64,000 nucleotides of DNA from JACRCT01 sp049841135 (GTDB lineage: Bacteria > Myxococcota > Myxococcia > Myxococcales > UBA5297), in contig JASGHK010000004.1 of assembly GCA_049841135.1 (NCBI GenBank), positions 248,001-312,000 on the forward strand. Direction: 5' to 3'. The translations under genes were made by a program, and so were the position numbers. This document shows positions 20,352 to 29,407 of the stretch, in pieces. The notes under the pieces are model-generated. The model saw nothing but the letters and a program-made list of their open reading frames with translations. It was not told the DNA's origin and ran no database searches. Each line of letters begins with the position of its first letter. Within the stretch, counting starts at the first letter, position 1.

Positions 20352-20430
20352 AAAAAAGAGCCGTGTGCGTAGCACACTCACGGCCCCTAACGCGAGGGAA
20401 AACGCTGGATTGGACCGGCTGCTTCCCTCG
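20352..20430 (-). promoter_or_regulatory. Structured lepA leader with intrinsic-terminator-like hairpin
   Basis: Read towards lepA: first stem 20430-20423 with 20400-20393 (8 pairs, CGAGGGAA with TTCCCTCG); then stem 20384-20379 and 20374-20372 with 20368-20360 (9 pairs, 4-base bulge, 3-base loop), followed at once by TCTTTTTT (to 20352). The U-run ends 25 bases before the lepA ATG. No gene on this strand ends here, so it looks like a leader terminator (attenuator) rather than an operon end. Confidence 0.5.
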
Positions 20431-20531
20431 GTAACGCTCCCGCCACGGCGCCCCTTCCGGGGAGGCCGCCCCGGCCACTCGGCCTCCGACTCCGCTAGGA
20501 TGGGCCCGCTCGTCATTCCGACGGAGGGGCC

Positions 20532-21098
20532 GTGCAGCAACGCAGGGCAAAGGACCGCGGCTTCACCCTCCTCGAGATGGTCACCGTGCTGGGGATCCTC
20601 GGCGTCATGACCGGGCTCGCCATCGTCTCGATGAACCCGCTGCGGGAGCAGGCCACGGTGCGCCAGGGGGCCGAGCAGCTGCAGCAGCTGCTCCAGCTGG
20701 CCCGGAAGAAGGCGCTGGGCTCGTCGCGCTGCTACCGCGTCGAGCTCCTGGACGTCCATGGAGAGGCGGTCCCGGCGGGCGCCCCGGCCATCGCCGTGCG
20801 GCTGCGACGCTACTTGCGACCCGGCTGCCACTTCCCAGACCCGCCGGGCAGCCCGCAGCCCACCACCGCGGACTTCGAGGGGTCGGACACCTTCGGCCTG
20901 CCGCACGGGACCACCGCGACGCTCGTCGATCCCCCGCAGGTTCTCGACGTGCTCCCGACCGGCCGCCCCAAGCTCTCCGCGGGCCTCAGCCAGGTGCGCT
21001 TCGAGGTCCGCCACCAGCAAGAGGTGTACTGGGTCGACCTGATGCCGTCGGGCGCCGTCTGCCAGTACTCGGCGAGCGCCCCGAGGGACTGCCCGTGA
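20532..21098 (+). CDS. Type IV minor pilin, FimT/GspH-like
   Basis: A 188-residue prepilin with the processing motif RGFTLLEM (cleavage after the Gly, E at +5) and one hydrophobic helix (about residues 10-32). PilD-type peptidase would cleave and N-methylate it. The beta-rich C-terminal domain has two Cys (SRCYRV, GAVCQY). The start is the GTG at 20532, with GGAGGGG upstream. It is the first of four pilin-like genes in the order FimT, PilV, PilW, PilX, the usual minor pilin set that primes type IV pilus assembly. Confidence 0.85.
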   Translation: MQQRRAKDRGFTLLEMVTVLGILGVMTGLAIVSMNPLREQATVRQGAEQLQQLLQLARKKALGSSRCYRVELLDVHGEAVPAGAPAIAVRLRRYLRPGCHFPDPPGSPQPTTADFEGSDTFGLPHGTTATLVDPPQVLDVLPTGRPKLSAGLSQVRFEVRHQQEVYWVDLMPSGAVCQYSASAPRDCP

Positions 21099-21490
21099 GC
21101 GCCCGCCAGGAGCCGCGCGGCCACCTGCTGATCGAGGCCATGGTCGCCTCGTCCGTGCTCCTGGTCTCGCTCGTCGCCGTCCTCGGTGCCGTGGCCCGGC
21201 CGCAGCGCGACCTGGGGAACGCGGAGGCAGACGAGGAAGCGTGGCACGTGGTCCGTCAGCTCTACGAGCAGCAGCGCGCGGCCCCCCTGGAGGCCGCCGC
21301 CTGGACCGTCGGGACGCGCACCGGGACGCACCCTTCCCGCGACGTCGCGCCCTGGACCTGGTCGATCACCATTACCGCGGTCTCGGACGGAGCCGTGGCC
21401 GGCGTCGCCAGCCCCCTGAAGTACCGCCGGGCGGACATCGCGCTGAGCTACCGGGGCCGCGTCGCGAAGGTGGAGGCGGTCCAATGGTGA
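21095..21490 (+). CDS. Type IV minor pilin, PilV/GspI-like
   Basis: A 131-residue prepilin-like protein with a variant processing site RGHLLIEAM in place of GFTLIE, so Gly and the E at +5 are kept but Phe-Thr is lost. A hydrophobic helix follows (residues 15-34). The GTG at 21095 overlaps the previous stop (GTGA), implying translational coupling. Second gene of the minor pilin operon; its C-terminal seven bases overlap the next start. Confidence 0.75.
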   Translation: MSARQEPRGHLLIEAMVASSVLLVSLVAVLGAVARPQRDLGNAEADEEAWHVVRQLYEQQRAAPLEAAAWTVGTRTGTHPSRDVAPWTWSITITAVSDGAVAGVASPLKYRRADIALSYRGRVAKVEAVQW

Positions 21491-22476
21491 GCCGTCGCCG
21501 CCGCGCCGCCCTGGGCTTCACCCTCATCGAGCTTCCTGGTGGCCTCGACCATCACCCTGACCGTGGTGGTGTTCGCCACCGAGACCTTCGTCTCCCTCGT
21601 CCAGCTTCACCGGCACAACCGCGACCGCGCGCGGGTGCTCGACGAGGCGGACCTGCTCGTCTCCAGCCTGGCCCGGGACCTGCGGGTCGCGGGGCTCGGC
21701 CGGCCGGAGGGCGTCAACGCGGCGGGGGTCGCCTTCCCTGCGACCTTCTTTTTGGGCAACGACTTCGAGGTCGGCTTCTACGCCGACCTGCCCCGTCCCG
21801 ACGCGGCGCTCAACGGCTACTCGGGAGCTCGCCGGGGAGACGCCGGCGAGCGCGGTGGTGGTGCTGCTCAACGAGCTGACCGGCGACTGCGGCAGCGACA
21901 CCTCCTCGCGCTGCAACACCGAGCAGATGAGCCTCGCCAGCCGACCGTCCGGCGCGGGCGGCTGCGGCGCCTCGGGTACCGCGCCCACTTGCGCCTGGGC
22001 CCAGAACCGCTACCGCCCCAACGAGAAGGTGATCGTCGTCAACGGGGTGGGCACCTGGGCCGAGATGACGGTCTCCCCCATGCTCTCCAGCATGGCGAAC
22101 GGGCGTCGGGGGCTGGCCTTGACGGCCGCGCCAGCGCACCTCGACGCCGGCCAGCCCCGCCGCGGCTTCGTCTCCACGCCGGACCGCGTCTTCTACCGCC
22201 TCCACGGGGACGCCGTGGAGCGAGGCCAGTGCTGGGGCCCCATCGGCTCGCCGCCGACCACCACCGACGCCTGCGTCGCCGGGACCGACGGCTCGGGCTG
22301 GCAGGTCCTGGCGCGGCAGGTCAGCGATTTCCGGCTGCGCTACTTCACGGGCCGCGGCTTTCCGCTCGTCGGAGACCTCTCCAAGACCCGGCGGGTGGAC
22401 CTGACCTTCCAGCAGTGGCGCAAGACCGCCAGCGACGCGGTCACCCACGATTCTCTCCTTCGCGGTGAGGCGCTGA
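21484..22476 (+). CDS. Type IV minor pilin, PilW/GspJ-like (multiple frameshifts)
   Basis: Begins MVSRRRRAALGFTLIEL, a classic prepilin signal, then the frame breaks twice or three times. Segment 2 (about 21538-21825) reads LVASTITLTVVVFATETFVS and on to NGYS; segment 3 (about 21830-22450) reads LAGETPASAVVVLLNELTGD and on. A last change near 22449-22458 would give SFAVRR and a stop at 22474-22476, one base before the next gene. Each break is repaired by dropping one base (CTTCC at 21531-21535, CGGGAG at 21822-21827, ATTCTC at 22450-22455). Restored length is about 330 residues. Either a real pseudogene or sequence error; the good protein sequence between breaks favours error. Confidence 0.75.
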
Positions 22477-22477
22477 C

Positions 22478-24262
22478 ATGCGGCCGCCCCGCTCTCTTCG
22501 CCGCGCGCGCGGCTACTCGATGCTGATCGTGGCGGTGATGAGCGCCGCCTGCCTGCTGATGGTCTTCGCCGCCATCTCGCTCAGCGGCTCGCGCGCCGAC
22601 CAGGCCCGAATCTCCTCCCAGGAGCTGATCGCCCTCTCGCTGGCGGAGCGGGGCCTCGAGCGGACCAAGGCCTACCTCTCGGCCATCCTCGACGTCGACC
22701 CGGACCTCGACCGCGCCCTCGACCCCTCGCTGGACGACTCCTGCAGCTTCGGCTCGCCGGTCACCGTCACCGATCCCTCGGGCGACGACCACCTGCCCCG
22801 CTTCACCGATACCGGCGCCGGGCCGGTCACGCTCGCCGGCTGGGGCACGTCGCGCAAGAGCCGCTTCATGCGCGTCCCCTGGCCGGCTCCACCGGCAGCG
22901 CCCCAGGGCGCCTACCTCGTGCGCATCGACGACGACGACGACGACCAGGGCTTCGGCTTCCCGCCCGCGCAAGGGGCCAATCCTTCCGGCAGCTCCTGCG
23001 CCGAAGGCGGGCTCGTGCCCGCCCCCGCGAGCGACCCGGTGCGCGACCGGGACCGCACGGTGGTCGTCACCTCCATCGGCATCACGCCGGGGACGAACCC
23101 CGACTCGGCGCAGGTGCGCAAGGTGGTCCGGGCCGTGGTCGGCAAGCGCGAGATGGCAGGGCTGTTGGCACGCGGCAAGGTGGTGGCCGCGGGCGGCACC
23201 CAGCTGTGTGGCCCCTATGCCAACGCCGATGCGACCGGCGACGTGGCCATCGCCTCGATGTGCGCGGCAGGCTGCGGGCCCGGCTGCGCCGCGCCGGGCG
23301 GCCTCCTCGCCCGCACCAGCGCCTCGGCCTGCACCCGCTCCGACGGCGGACCGTGCCTGGCGGACGCCGACCCCGAGCCGGTGGTCCCGGCGGTGGACCC
23401 GGGCGCCAAGCAGTGGCGGCCCCAGGCGTGCTCCTCCGCCCCGTGCACGCCCTACTACCTGCTCACCACCCAGGGCCTGCCCGTCGGCCTGAAGCTCAAG
23501 ATGTGGGACTACAGCACCTGCCCCAGCCCGCGCTCGTGCGCGAGCGACTCGACGCAGTGCCCCTGCTGGCTGGACGTGAGCGCCAACACCATCCGTTCGG
23601 GCGCGGTGTACCTCGACGACTCGGACCCAGGGCTGGACGCCCCCTTCCCGACCCCTGCAGCCCATGCCGGCGACGCCTCGCGCCTGGTCTTCCGGCACGT
23701 CTCCGGCACGGGGACGCTGACCTGTTCGCCGAGCCCGCCCTCTCCCGTCTCGGACGCGGTCTATCGCTATGCGCCCACGCCCTTGAGCCTTCCGCCGCTG
23801 CCACCGGTGCTGCCGCGCCTGCCGCACGGGGTGTGGCTCATCGACGGGCTGCTGCAGCTCGAGGCGTCGGCGGACATGCCCTACTGTCCTTCAGGGTGGG
23901 CGGCGAGCCTGGTGGTGCGCGGCAGCGTCGTGCTGCACAACCACGGCTACTCGCTCAAGCCGCCGCCGGGCCTCGAAGCCATCCTGGTCGCCGGCGGAGA
24001 CCTCGAGTTCCAGACAGGCAACACCGCGCTCGACGGCTGCGGCACCGGAGGCGTCGTGGCGGTGGGCGAGCAGGTCCGCGCCCAGGGCACGAATGCGCTC
24101 TCGGCGCCGCTGCTGGTGGCCAACCAGTCCTCCTGCTTCCCCGAGGTCGCTTCCGCCACGGCGGTCGAGCTGGGCGGCAACTTCACCCTCCAGGTGAACG
24201 CGATGCCGCTGATGTCGGTCGGCCCGCTGACGCAGATCTCGTGGAGCGAGTCGGCGCAGTAG
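22478..24262 (+). CDS. PilX-like pilus assembly protein with large C-terminal domain
   Basis: A 594-residue protein. The N-terminus (SLRRARGYSMLIVAVMSAAC, helix to about residue 35, then ISSQELIALSLAERGLERTK) matches the PilX N-terminal form, in which the processing motif is weaker than in other pilins. The large remainder is Cys- and Pro-rich (for example MCAAGCGPGCAAPGG), predicted extracellular, and far longer than usual PilX proteins (about 200 residues). Last gene of the operon; no pilY1 follows. It may have taken on a tip or adhesin role, which is inference. Confidence 0.65.
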   Translation: MRPPRSLRRARGYSMLIVAVMSAACLLMVFAAISLSGSRADQARISSQELIALSLAERGLERTKAYLSAILDVDPDLDRALDPSLDDSCSFGSPVTVTDPSGDDHLPRFTDTGAGPVTLAGWGTSRKSRFMRVPWPAPPAAPQGAYLVRIDDDDDDQGFGFPPAQGANPSGSSCAEGGLVPAPASDPVRDRDRTVVVTSIGITPGTNPDSAQVRKVVRAVVGKREMAGLLARGKVVAAGGTQLCGPYANADATGDVAIASMCAAGCGPGCAAPGGLLARTSASACTRSDGGPCLADADPEPVVPAVDPGAKQWRPQACSSAPCTPYYLLTTQGLPVGLKLKMWDYSTCPSPRSCASDSTQCPCWLDVSANTIRSGAVYLDDSDPGLDAPFPTPAAHAGDASRLVFRHVSGTGTLTCSPSPPSPVSDAVYRYAPTPLSLPPLPPVLPRLPHGVWLIDGLLQLEASADMPYCPSGWAASLVVRGSVVLHNHGYSLKPPPGLEAILVAGGDLEFQTGNTALDGCGTGGVVAVGEQVRAQGTNALSAPLLVANQSSCFPEVASATAVELGGNFTLQVNAMPLMSVGPLTQISWSESAQ

Positions 24263-24528
24263 GTGAAGCCGGACTTCGGGCTTCGGGCTCCATGCCTATG
24301 CTTCAAGCTCCCGAGAGAGCTGCTGAAGATAGGCAGCTACTTTGTGACATGAGTCGGGGCGTAGCCCAGAGGGCTGCCTGGCGCTTCATCGCCGGCTCAG
24401 TCTCCAGGAGGCGCTGCCAAAGACTGGTCCGCTCTTGCCGACAAAGCGCGCGAACCGGCTCCTCATCACGCTCGGGGGTGCCGGCCAATCGCCGTGCTGT
24501 CGTTCTCGGCGACTTGCAGGCCGATCGC
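24263..24528. other. Intergenic region after pilX-like gene; degenerate TTCGGGC repeat
   Basis: A 266-base gap between convergent genes. It holds GGACTTCGGGCTTCGGGCTC-type repeats (24271-24290) and no credible gene. A short open frame on the minus strand (61 codons) has no family-like content. A tRNA-like phrase near 24360 does not fold. Confidence 0.4.
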
Positions 24529-25833
24529 TCAGGCTGACCGCGTGCACACCTTCATCGCCAGCGACTCGAGGACGAGCTTGCCGGTCCCGCCCGACTTGAG
24601 CGAGACGTCGGCCTGGGCGACGGCGAGCATCGCGTCCACCAGCTCGCGGACCTCGAAGCGCATGCAGGACTGGAACCCGAGCCAGGCGACGTAGGGGTGC
24701 GGCACCTTGGTCCCGCGCTCCTGCGCCTCCTTCTCCAGCTCGGGCAGCCCGCGGCGGTCGAACTCGCCCTTGCCGGCGCGCGCCGACAGCCCCAGCTGGC
24801 TCCAGCGCACCCGGTCCTCCAGCATGCGGCGCACGATGCTCGCCACGGCCCCGTGGATCTTCAGCGGGGCCTCGCCCTGATCCAGAGCCGTGTCCAGGTA
24901 GCGCAGCGCCGCCTTCAGGTCGCGGCCGCCCAGGGCGTCGGAGAGCTCGCGGAACTCCTCCTCGCGGGCGCGGCGGACGATGGCCTCGACGTCCGCCTCC
25001 CGGATGATCGCCGCGTCGCCGACGTAGAGGGCCAGCTTCTCCAGCTCGGACTGGAGCAGGCGCATGTTGCCGCCACACAGGTCCTTGAGCAGCTTCTCGG
25101 CGGAAGGCTCGAGCTTCTTCTTGAACGAGGCGAGCGAGTCGACGACCGTCTCGTGAATGTCGAGCTTGCGCAGCTCCCGCTCGACCTTGCGGTCCACCAG
25201 CGTCCCGACCTTGATGCACAGCTTGGCCAGGGTCGAGCGCGAGTCGAGGTGCACCGCTTCGATCACCAGGTGGTGGTCCTTGGGCGGGCCCTTCTCGAGC
25301 AGCTTCTCCAGCGCGCCGGTGTCGCCCTCGGGCGCGGTGAGGTTCTCGGCCTTGCAGAAGCTGCCGACCTCCTTGAGGAAGGCGACGTCGGAGTCGGCGA
25401 GCTCCAGCTCGAGCTCGCGCGAGACGGCCGAAAGGTCGGGCGCGCAGAGCTGGTCGGGGCCCCACCCCGCGCGGCCGAAGAGGGCCAGAGCGCGGTTGGC
25501 GGCGACCTTGCGGCGGCCGGCGGTCCACGCCTCCTTGATCTTGCTGAGCGCGTCGGCGCGGCCCTTCTTGGGCGCCAGGAACTCGGGCTCGCGGACGACC
25601 ACGACCTTGCGGCCGCGGAACATGGGCATGGTCGCCAGGTCGCGGGCGACGTCGGCGGGCGAGCTGCCCTCGTGGATGGCGAGGTTCAGTCCCGCCATGG
25701 CCTTGGGGATGAGCTTGGCGACCAGCTCGTCGGAGGCCTTGCGGACCAGGAACTCCTCGCCGGTGATGAGGTAGACGGGCGGCGCCTTGCCGGCCTCGAT
25801 CTCCTTGAGGAGCGCGTCGTTGGCGGTGCTCAT
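24529..25833 (-). CDS. holA: DNA polymerase III, delta subunit
   Basis: A 434-residue HolA, the clamp-loader subunit that opens the sliding clamp. Characteristic text: PPVYLITGEEFLVRKASDEL at the N-terminus, KKLEPSAEKLLKDLCGGNMR and LQSELEKLALYVGD in the middle, and an all-helical collar domain. It carries an extra stretch around residues 90-165 (KKGRADALSKIKEAWTAG and beyond) relative to the usual 340-residue proteins. The ATG at 25833 overlaps the holB stop by four bases (ATGA), so holB and holA are coupled. Confidence 0.9.
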   Translation of the reverse strand: MSTANDALLKEIEAGKAPPVYLITGEEFLVRKASDELVAKLIPKAMAGLNLAIHEGSSPADVARDLATMPMFRGRKVVVVREPEFLAPKKGRADALSKIKEAWTAGRRKVAANRALALFGRAGWGPDQLCAPDLSAVSRELELELADSDVAFLKEVGSFCKAENLTAPEGDTGALEKLLEKGPPKDHHLVIEAVHLDSRSTLAKLCIKVGTLVDRKVERELRKLDIHETVVDSLASFKKKLEPSAEKLLKDLCGGNMRLLQSELEKLALYVGDAAIIREADVEAIVRRAREEEFRELSDALGGRDLKAALRYLDTALDQGEAPLKIHGAVASIVRRMLEDRVRWSQLGLSARAGKGEFDRRGLPELEKEAQERGTKVPHPYVAWLGFQSCMRFEVRELVDAMLAVAQADVSLKSGGTGKLVLESLAMKVCTRSA

Positions 25834-26864
25834 GCGTCCCTGTACACGAAGCGCAGCGCGGCCTGCTCGAGCTGCAGCTTGGGCGAAGCGTTGAACCGGA
25901 GGGTGGTGCGGGCCGAGTTGCACAGCCCGATGCGGCGCAGGGCCTCGGCCGCTCCGAGCCGGCCGGCGGACTGGCGCGCCAGCGCGGCGAGGTCCTGGTT
26001 GGCGATGGAGGCCTCTTCGCCGCCCGAGGCCAGGAGCGCGACGTCGCGGTACCAGGCGCAGATGAGGTCCAGGTGCGCCTCGGCGGCGGCACGGTCCTCG
26101 GCGAAGTCGGCCGCGAACCAGAGCGCCCCGCGGGCGTCGCCCGACCTGAGCGCCTCGAGCCGCTCCAGGAGCTCCTTGCGCCGCGCCAGCGCCTTGGGGT
26201 CCAGCTCCATGGCGGCGCCGATGCTCCCGTCGGCCAGCGCCGCGCACAGCCGCGCCGTCGCCAGGTCCACCTTCTTCGCCTCGACGACCTTCTGGGCCAC
26301 CATCTCCAGCGGCAGCGGCGCGAAGGCCAGCTTCAGGCAGCGCGAGCGGATGGTGGGGAGCAGCGCATGCGGGGCGCTCGAGACCAGGACGAGCGTCGTG
26401 CCGTCGGGCGGCTCCTCCAGCGTCTTGAGCAGCGCGTTCTGCGCCTGCACGTTCATCGCGTCGGCCTGCAGGATGAGCGCGAACTTGCGCCGGGCCTCCA
26501 GGGCCTTGAACGCCAGGCGCTCCTGCAGCTTGCGGATCTGGGCGATCTTGATCTCGCGCGACGGGGTGCCGTCGAAGTCGGCGCGGCCGGCCCAGCCGCG
26601 GGCGATCATCTCCGCCTCGGGGAGCACCAGGACGACGTCGGTGTGGTTGCGGCCGGCGATGCGCTTGCACGGCCCGCACTGGCCGCAGGCCTCGCCGTCG
26701 TCCTTCTCGCAGTTGGCCGCCTGGGCGAGGGTGCGAGCGCACAGCTCCTTGCCGACGCCGTCGGGGCCGCCGAAGAGGTAGCCGTGGTGCAACAGGCCGC
26801 TCTTGAGCGCCGCGGCGAGCGAGCCGACGCAGCGGTCCTGGCCGACGATGTCCTTGAACGCCAT
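25830..26864 (-). CDS. holB: DNA polymerase III, delta-prime subunit
   Basis: A 344-residue clamp-loader AAA+ subunit. Walker A-like GPDGVGKE, a zinc module (CEKDDGEACGQCGPC), NALLKTLEEPP, and the SRC motif (TIRSRCLKL). The ATG at 26864 gives the standard MAFKDIVGQ start; the frame is open upstream to 26927. First gene of holB-holA. The tmk gene that often precedes holB is absent. Confidence 0.93.
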   Translation of the reverse strand: MAFKDIVGQDRCVGSLAAALKSGLLHHGYLFGGPDGVGKELCARTLAQAANCEKDDGEACGQCGPCKRIAGRNHTDVVLVLPEAEMIARGWAGRADFDGTPSREIKIAQIRKLQERLAFKALEARRKFALILQADAMNVQAQNALLKTLEEPPDGTTLVLVSSAPHALLPTIRSRCLKLAFAPLPLEMVAQKVVEAKKVDLATARLCAALADGSIGAAMELDPKALARRKELLERLEALRSGDARGALWFAADFAEDRAAAEAHLDLICAWYRDVALLASGGEEASIANQDLAALARQSAGRLGAAEALRRIGLCNSARTTLRFNASPKLQLEQAALRFVYRDA

Positions 26865-27074
26865 GAGTCCCTCGACAAGCTTCGAAAAAGCCCGCGCACT
26901 GTAGCGACTTTGCCCGCGCGAGGCCACGGCCGTTTGGCCCCTGCCGCCGCTGCGCGGGGGCGTGCAAACGGGCTCCTTTTCCGCTAAGCCTTCGCCTGGT
27001 TTTCGAGGGCTCGTCCCAAGCGAAGCGCCGGGCGAAGCCGGGTGTCAGAACTCGTTCCGAGGAGGAAGTCGACC

Positions 27075-27899
27075 ATGCGCCGCAGCCTTCTGCTCCTGAC
27101 CGCGCTGCTGTCCGGGTGCGCCACCACCGACGCCGGCACTGCGATGCGGGACGTCGTCAAGTTCGCCCACGAGGTGGGCGGAGTCGCCGCCGACGTGATG
27201 CTGCCGGTCGAGCAGGAGAAGGAGCTGGGCGTCAAGACGGCTGCCGAGGTGGAGAGCAAGTCGAAGGTGGTCTCCGACACGGTGGTGACCCGCTATGTCG
27301 ACCAGGTGGGCCAGCGCGTGGCCAAGGCCGCCGAGAACCCCTACGGCTGGACCTTCACCTTCAAGGTCATCGAGGACAAGTCGGTCAACGCCTTCGCCAT
27401 CCCCGGCGGCAACATCTATGTGCACACGGGCCTGCTCAAGGCGGCCAAGGACGAGGCCCAGCTGGCGGGCGTGCTCGCGCACGAGGTGGGCCACGTCACC
27501 AAGCGCCACATCGCCAAGCGCATGCTCAAGGCGTACGGCCTGCAGTCCCTGAGCGACGCCGCGCTGGGCAAGGACCCGAACATGCTCGCGCAGATCGGCG
27601 CGGGCCTCGTGGGCCAGGGCCTGCTGCTCAAGAACAGCCGCGACGACGAGAACGAGGCCGACGCGGTGGGCGTGGCCACCAGCGCCAAGGCCAACTACGA
27701 CCCGAAGGCGATGGTCGAGTTCTTCCAGACGCTCAAGGACGGCGAAGGGAACATCCCGGACTTCATGGCCTACCTGTCCGACCACCCGCTCACCGCCGAC
27801 CGCATCAAGTCGATCGAGGCCGTCATCACCACGCAGAAGCTCACCGGCGCCGGCCGCAGCACCCCGGCGTACCAGGCGATGCTGAAGCGGCTCCCGTAG
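27075..27899 (+). CDS. M48 family metalloprotease, lipoprotein
   Basis: A 274-residue zinc metalloprotease of the HtpX/Oma1/BepA type. The lipobox is LLSGC (Cys15), so it is membrane-anchored facing the periplasm. The zinc motif HEVGH is at 136-140 with the third ligand E194 in NEADAVG. These enzymes degrade misfolded envelope proteins. Start chosen at 27075, with GGAGGAAG upstream. No TPR domain is present, unlike BepA. Confidence 0.93.
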   Translation: MRRSLLLLTALLSGCATTDAGTAMRDVVKFAHEVGGVAADVMLPVEQEKELGVKTAAEVESKSKVVSDTVVTRYVDQVGQRVAKAAENPYGWTFTFKVIEDKSVNAFAIPGGNIYVHTGLLKAAKDEAQLAGVLAHEVGHVTKRHIAKRMLKAYGLQSLSDAALGKDPNMLAQIGAGLVGQGLLLKNSRDDENEADAVGVATSAKANYDPKAMVEFFQTLKDGEGNIPDFMAYLSDHPLTADRIKSIEAVITTQKLTGAGRSTPAYQAMLKRLP

Positions 27900-27920
27900 T
27901 CGCGACGCTTCGCTTCGGCC

Positions 27921-29288
27921 ATGCCTCCCGGCGCCGACCGCAACGACCTGCAGCTGGGGAAGTACCGCCTCCTCGAGCGGATCGGGAAGGGCGGCATGGC
28001 CGAGGTGTTCCTGGCGGAGGTACTGGGGCCGGGCGGGTTCCAGAAGACGGTGGCGCTCAAGCGCATCCACCCGCACCTGGCGGAGGACCCGGAGTTCGTG
28101 GAGATGTTCCTGGACGAGGCGCGGCTGGCGGCGCGGCTCGACCACCCGAACATCGTCCAGATCTTCGACCTCGGCGAGGCGGACGGCAGCTACTACATCG
28201 CCATGGAGTACGTGGACGGCCCCTGCTTGCGCACGCTCTGCCAGCGGGCGGCCGAGAGGCGGATGCCGGTGCCTCCCGGAGTCGCCGCGCGCATCATCGC
28301 CGACGCCTGCGAGGGCCTGGCCTTCGCGCACGAGGCGCAGGAGGACGGGCGGCTGCTGCAGCTGGTCCACCGCGACATCAGCCCGGACAACGTGCTTCTG
28401 CGAAAGTCCGGGGCGGTGAAGGTGGCCGACTTCGGCATCGCCAAGGCGATGGCCAAGCAGCGGCGCACGCAGGCGGGCGTCATCCGCGGCAAGGTCTGGT
28501 ACATGCCGCCGGAGCAGCTCTTGGACGACCCCTTGGACCGGCGCGTCGACGTCTTCGCGCTGGGCGTCGTGCTCTACGAGCTGCTCTCGGGCGTCTCGCC
28601 GTTCGAGGCCTCCAACGAGACGCGGGCCATCAAGGCCATCCTCGACGAGCCGCCGGTGCCGCTGCTCGAACGGCGGCCGGACTGCCCGCACGAGCTGTGG
28701 GAGATCATCGCCACGGCGCTGGAGAAGGACCGGGAGGCCCGCTTCGCCGACTGCCGGGCGTTCAAGCGAGCGCTCGAGCGCTTCCTCATGTCGCGCCAGG
28801 AGATCGTCGGCGCCCACGAGGTGGCGCAGCACCTCGCCCAACTCTTCCCCGAGCTGTTCGGCGAGGCGACGGCCCCCATCCCCGCGCGGGCGGCGACCGT
28901 GCGCAGCACCCTGCCCCAGCGCAACGCCTCGACCGTCCCCTGCCCCGGTTGCGGGGCCCCGATGGCGCTGGGCCACTCGGGCGGGGTGGTCGTCGACGGC
29001 TGCTCGAACTGCGGCGGCGTCTGGCTCGACGAAGGCGAGATGCAGCAGCTGGCCAACCGCCCGTCGGGCCTGGTCGCGATGTCCAGGCTCTACAAGCCCA
29101 CCGGCGAATGGGACCTGAACGAGCGGGAGCGCACCTGCCCGCGATGCCACACCTCGCTCGAGCCGCACGAGTTCAACTCGCTGCGCGGCATCTGGCTGGA
29201 CCGCTGCACGACCTGCCGGGGGCTCTTCCTGGACCACGGCGAGGCCGAGGCGATCGAGGCGCGGTTGAGGCAGTCGTCGGACGAGTAG
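27921..29288 (+). CDS. Ser/Thr protein kinase with two C-terminal zinc ribbons
   Basis: A 455-residue Hanks-type kinase with all catalytic residues: Gly-rich loop GKGGMAEV (22-29), K47, E67, HRD (150-152), DFG (170-172) and APE-like MPPEQ. It has no membrane segment or sensory domain. Instead the C-terminus has two zinc ribbons of the zf-TFIIB type: CPGC...CSNC (341-364, followed by GGVWLDEGE) and CPRC...CTTC (406-432, followed by RGLFLDHGE). That pairing is unusual; most myxobacterial kinases end in TM/TPR/PEGA regions. The ribbons could bind nucleic acid or proteins. The gene starts 21 bases after the M48 protease. Confidence 0.93.
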   Translation: MPPGADRNDLQLGKYRLLERIGKGGMAEVFLAEVLGPGGFQKTVALKRIHPHLAEDPEFVEMFLDEARLAARLDHPNIVQIFDLGEADGSYYIAMEYVDGPCLRTLCQRAAERRMPVPPGVAARIIADACEGLAFAHEAQEDGRLLQLVHRDISPDNVLLRKSGAVKVADFGIAKAMAKQRRTQAGVIRGKVWYMPPEQLLDDPLDRRVDVFALGVVLYELLSGVSPFEASNETRAIKAILDEPPVPLLERRPDCPHELWEIIATALEKDREARFADCRAFKRALERFLMSRQEIVGAHEVAQHLAQLFPELFGEATAPIPARAATVRSTLPQRNASTVPCPGCGAPMALGHSGGVVVDGCSNCGGVWLDEGEMQQLANRPSGLVAMSRLYKPTGEWDLNERERTCPRCHTSLEPHEFNSLRGIWLDRCTTCRGLFLDHGEAEAIEARLRQSSDE

Positions 29289-29407
29289 AAGCAGGCACCG
29301 GGAACCAGGCTTCGCCGCCCGCTGTCCAATCGGGTGCGGCGGTTGCACGCCGAGCGGTCGCGAGCGATTCTCCCCAAAGGGCGGCCGACGAGTCGGAGGA
29401 GGCGGTG

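Noticed and set aside
18392..20434. A 680-codon plus-strand open frame
   Set aside because: Antisense to lepA; Leu/Asp/Val-rich shadow without domains.
24355..24430. tRNA-like phrase GGGGCGTAGCCCAG
   Set aside because: No matching acceptor strand, anticodon stem or T-arm (GTTCRA) can be folded from the following bases.
29332..29347. Weak sigma-54-like site GGGTGCG-GCGG-TTGCA before the small GYF-like gene
   Set aside because: The -12 element is perfect and the spacing is right, but only four of seven bases of the -24 element match. Too weak to list.
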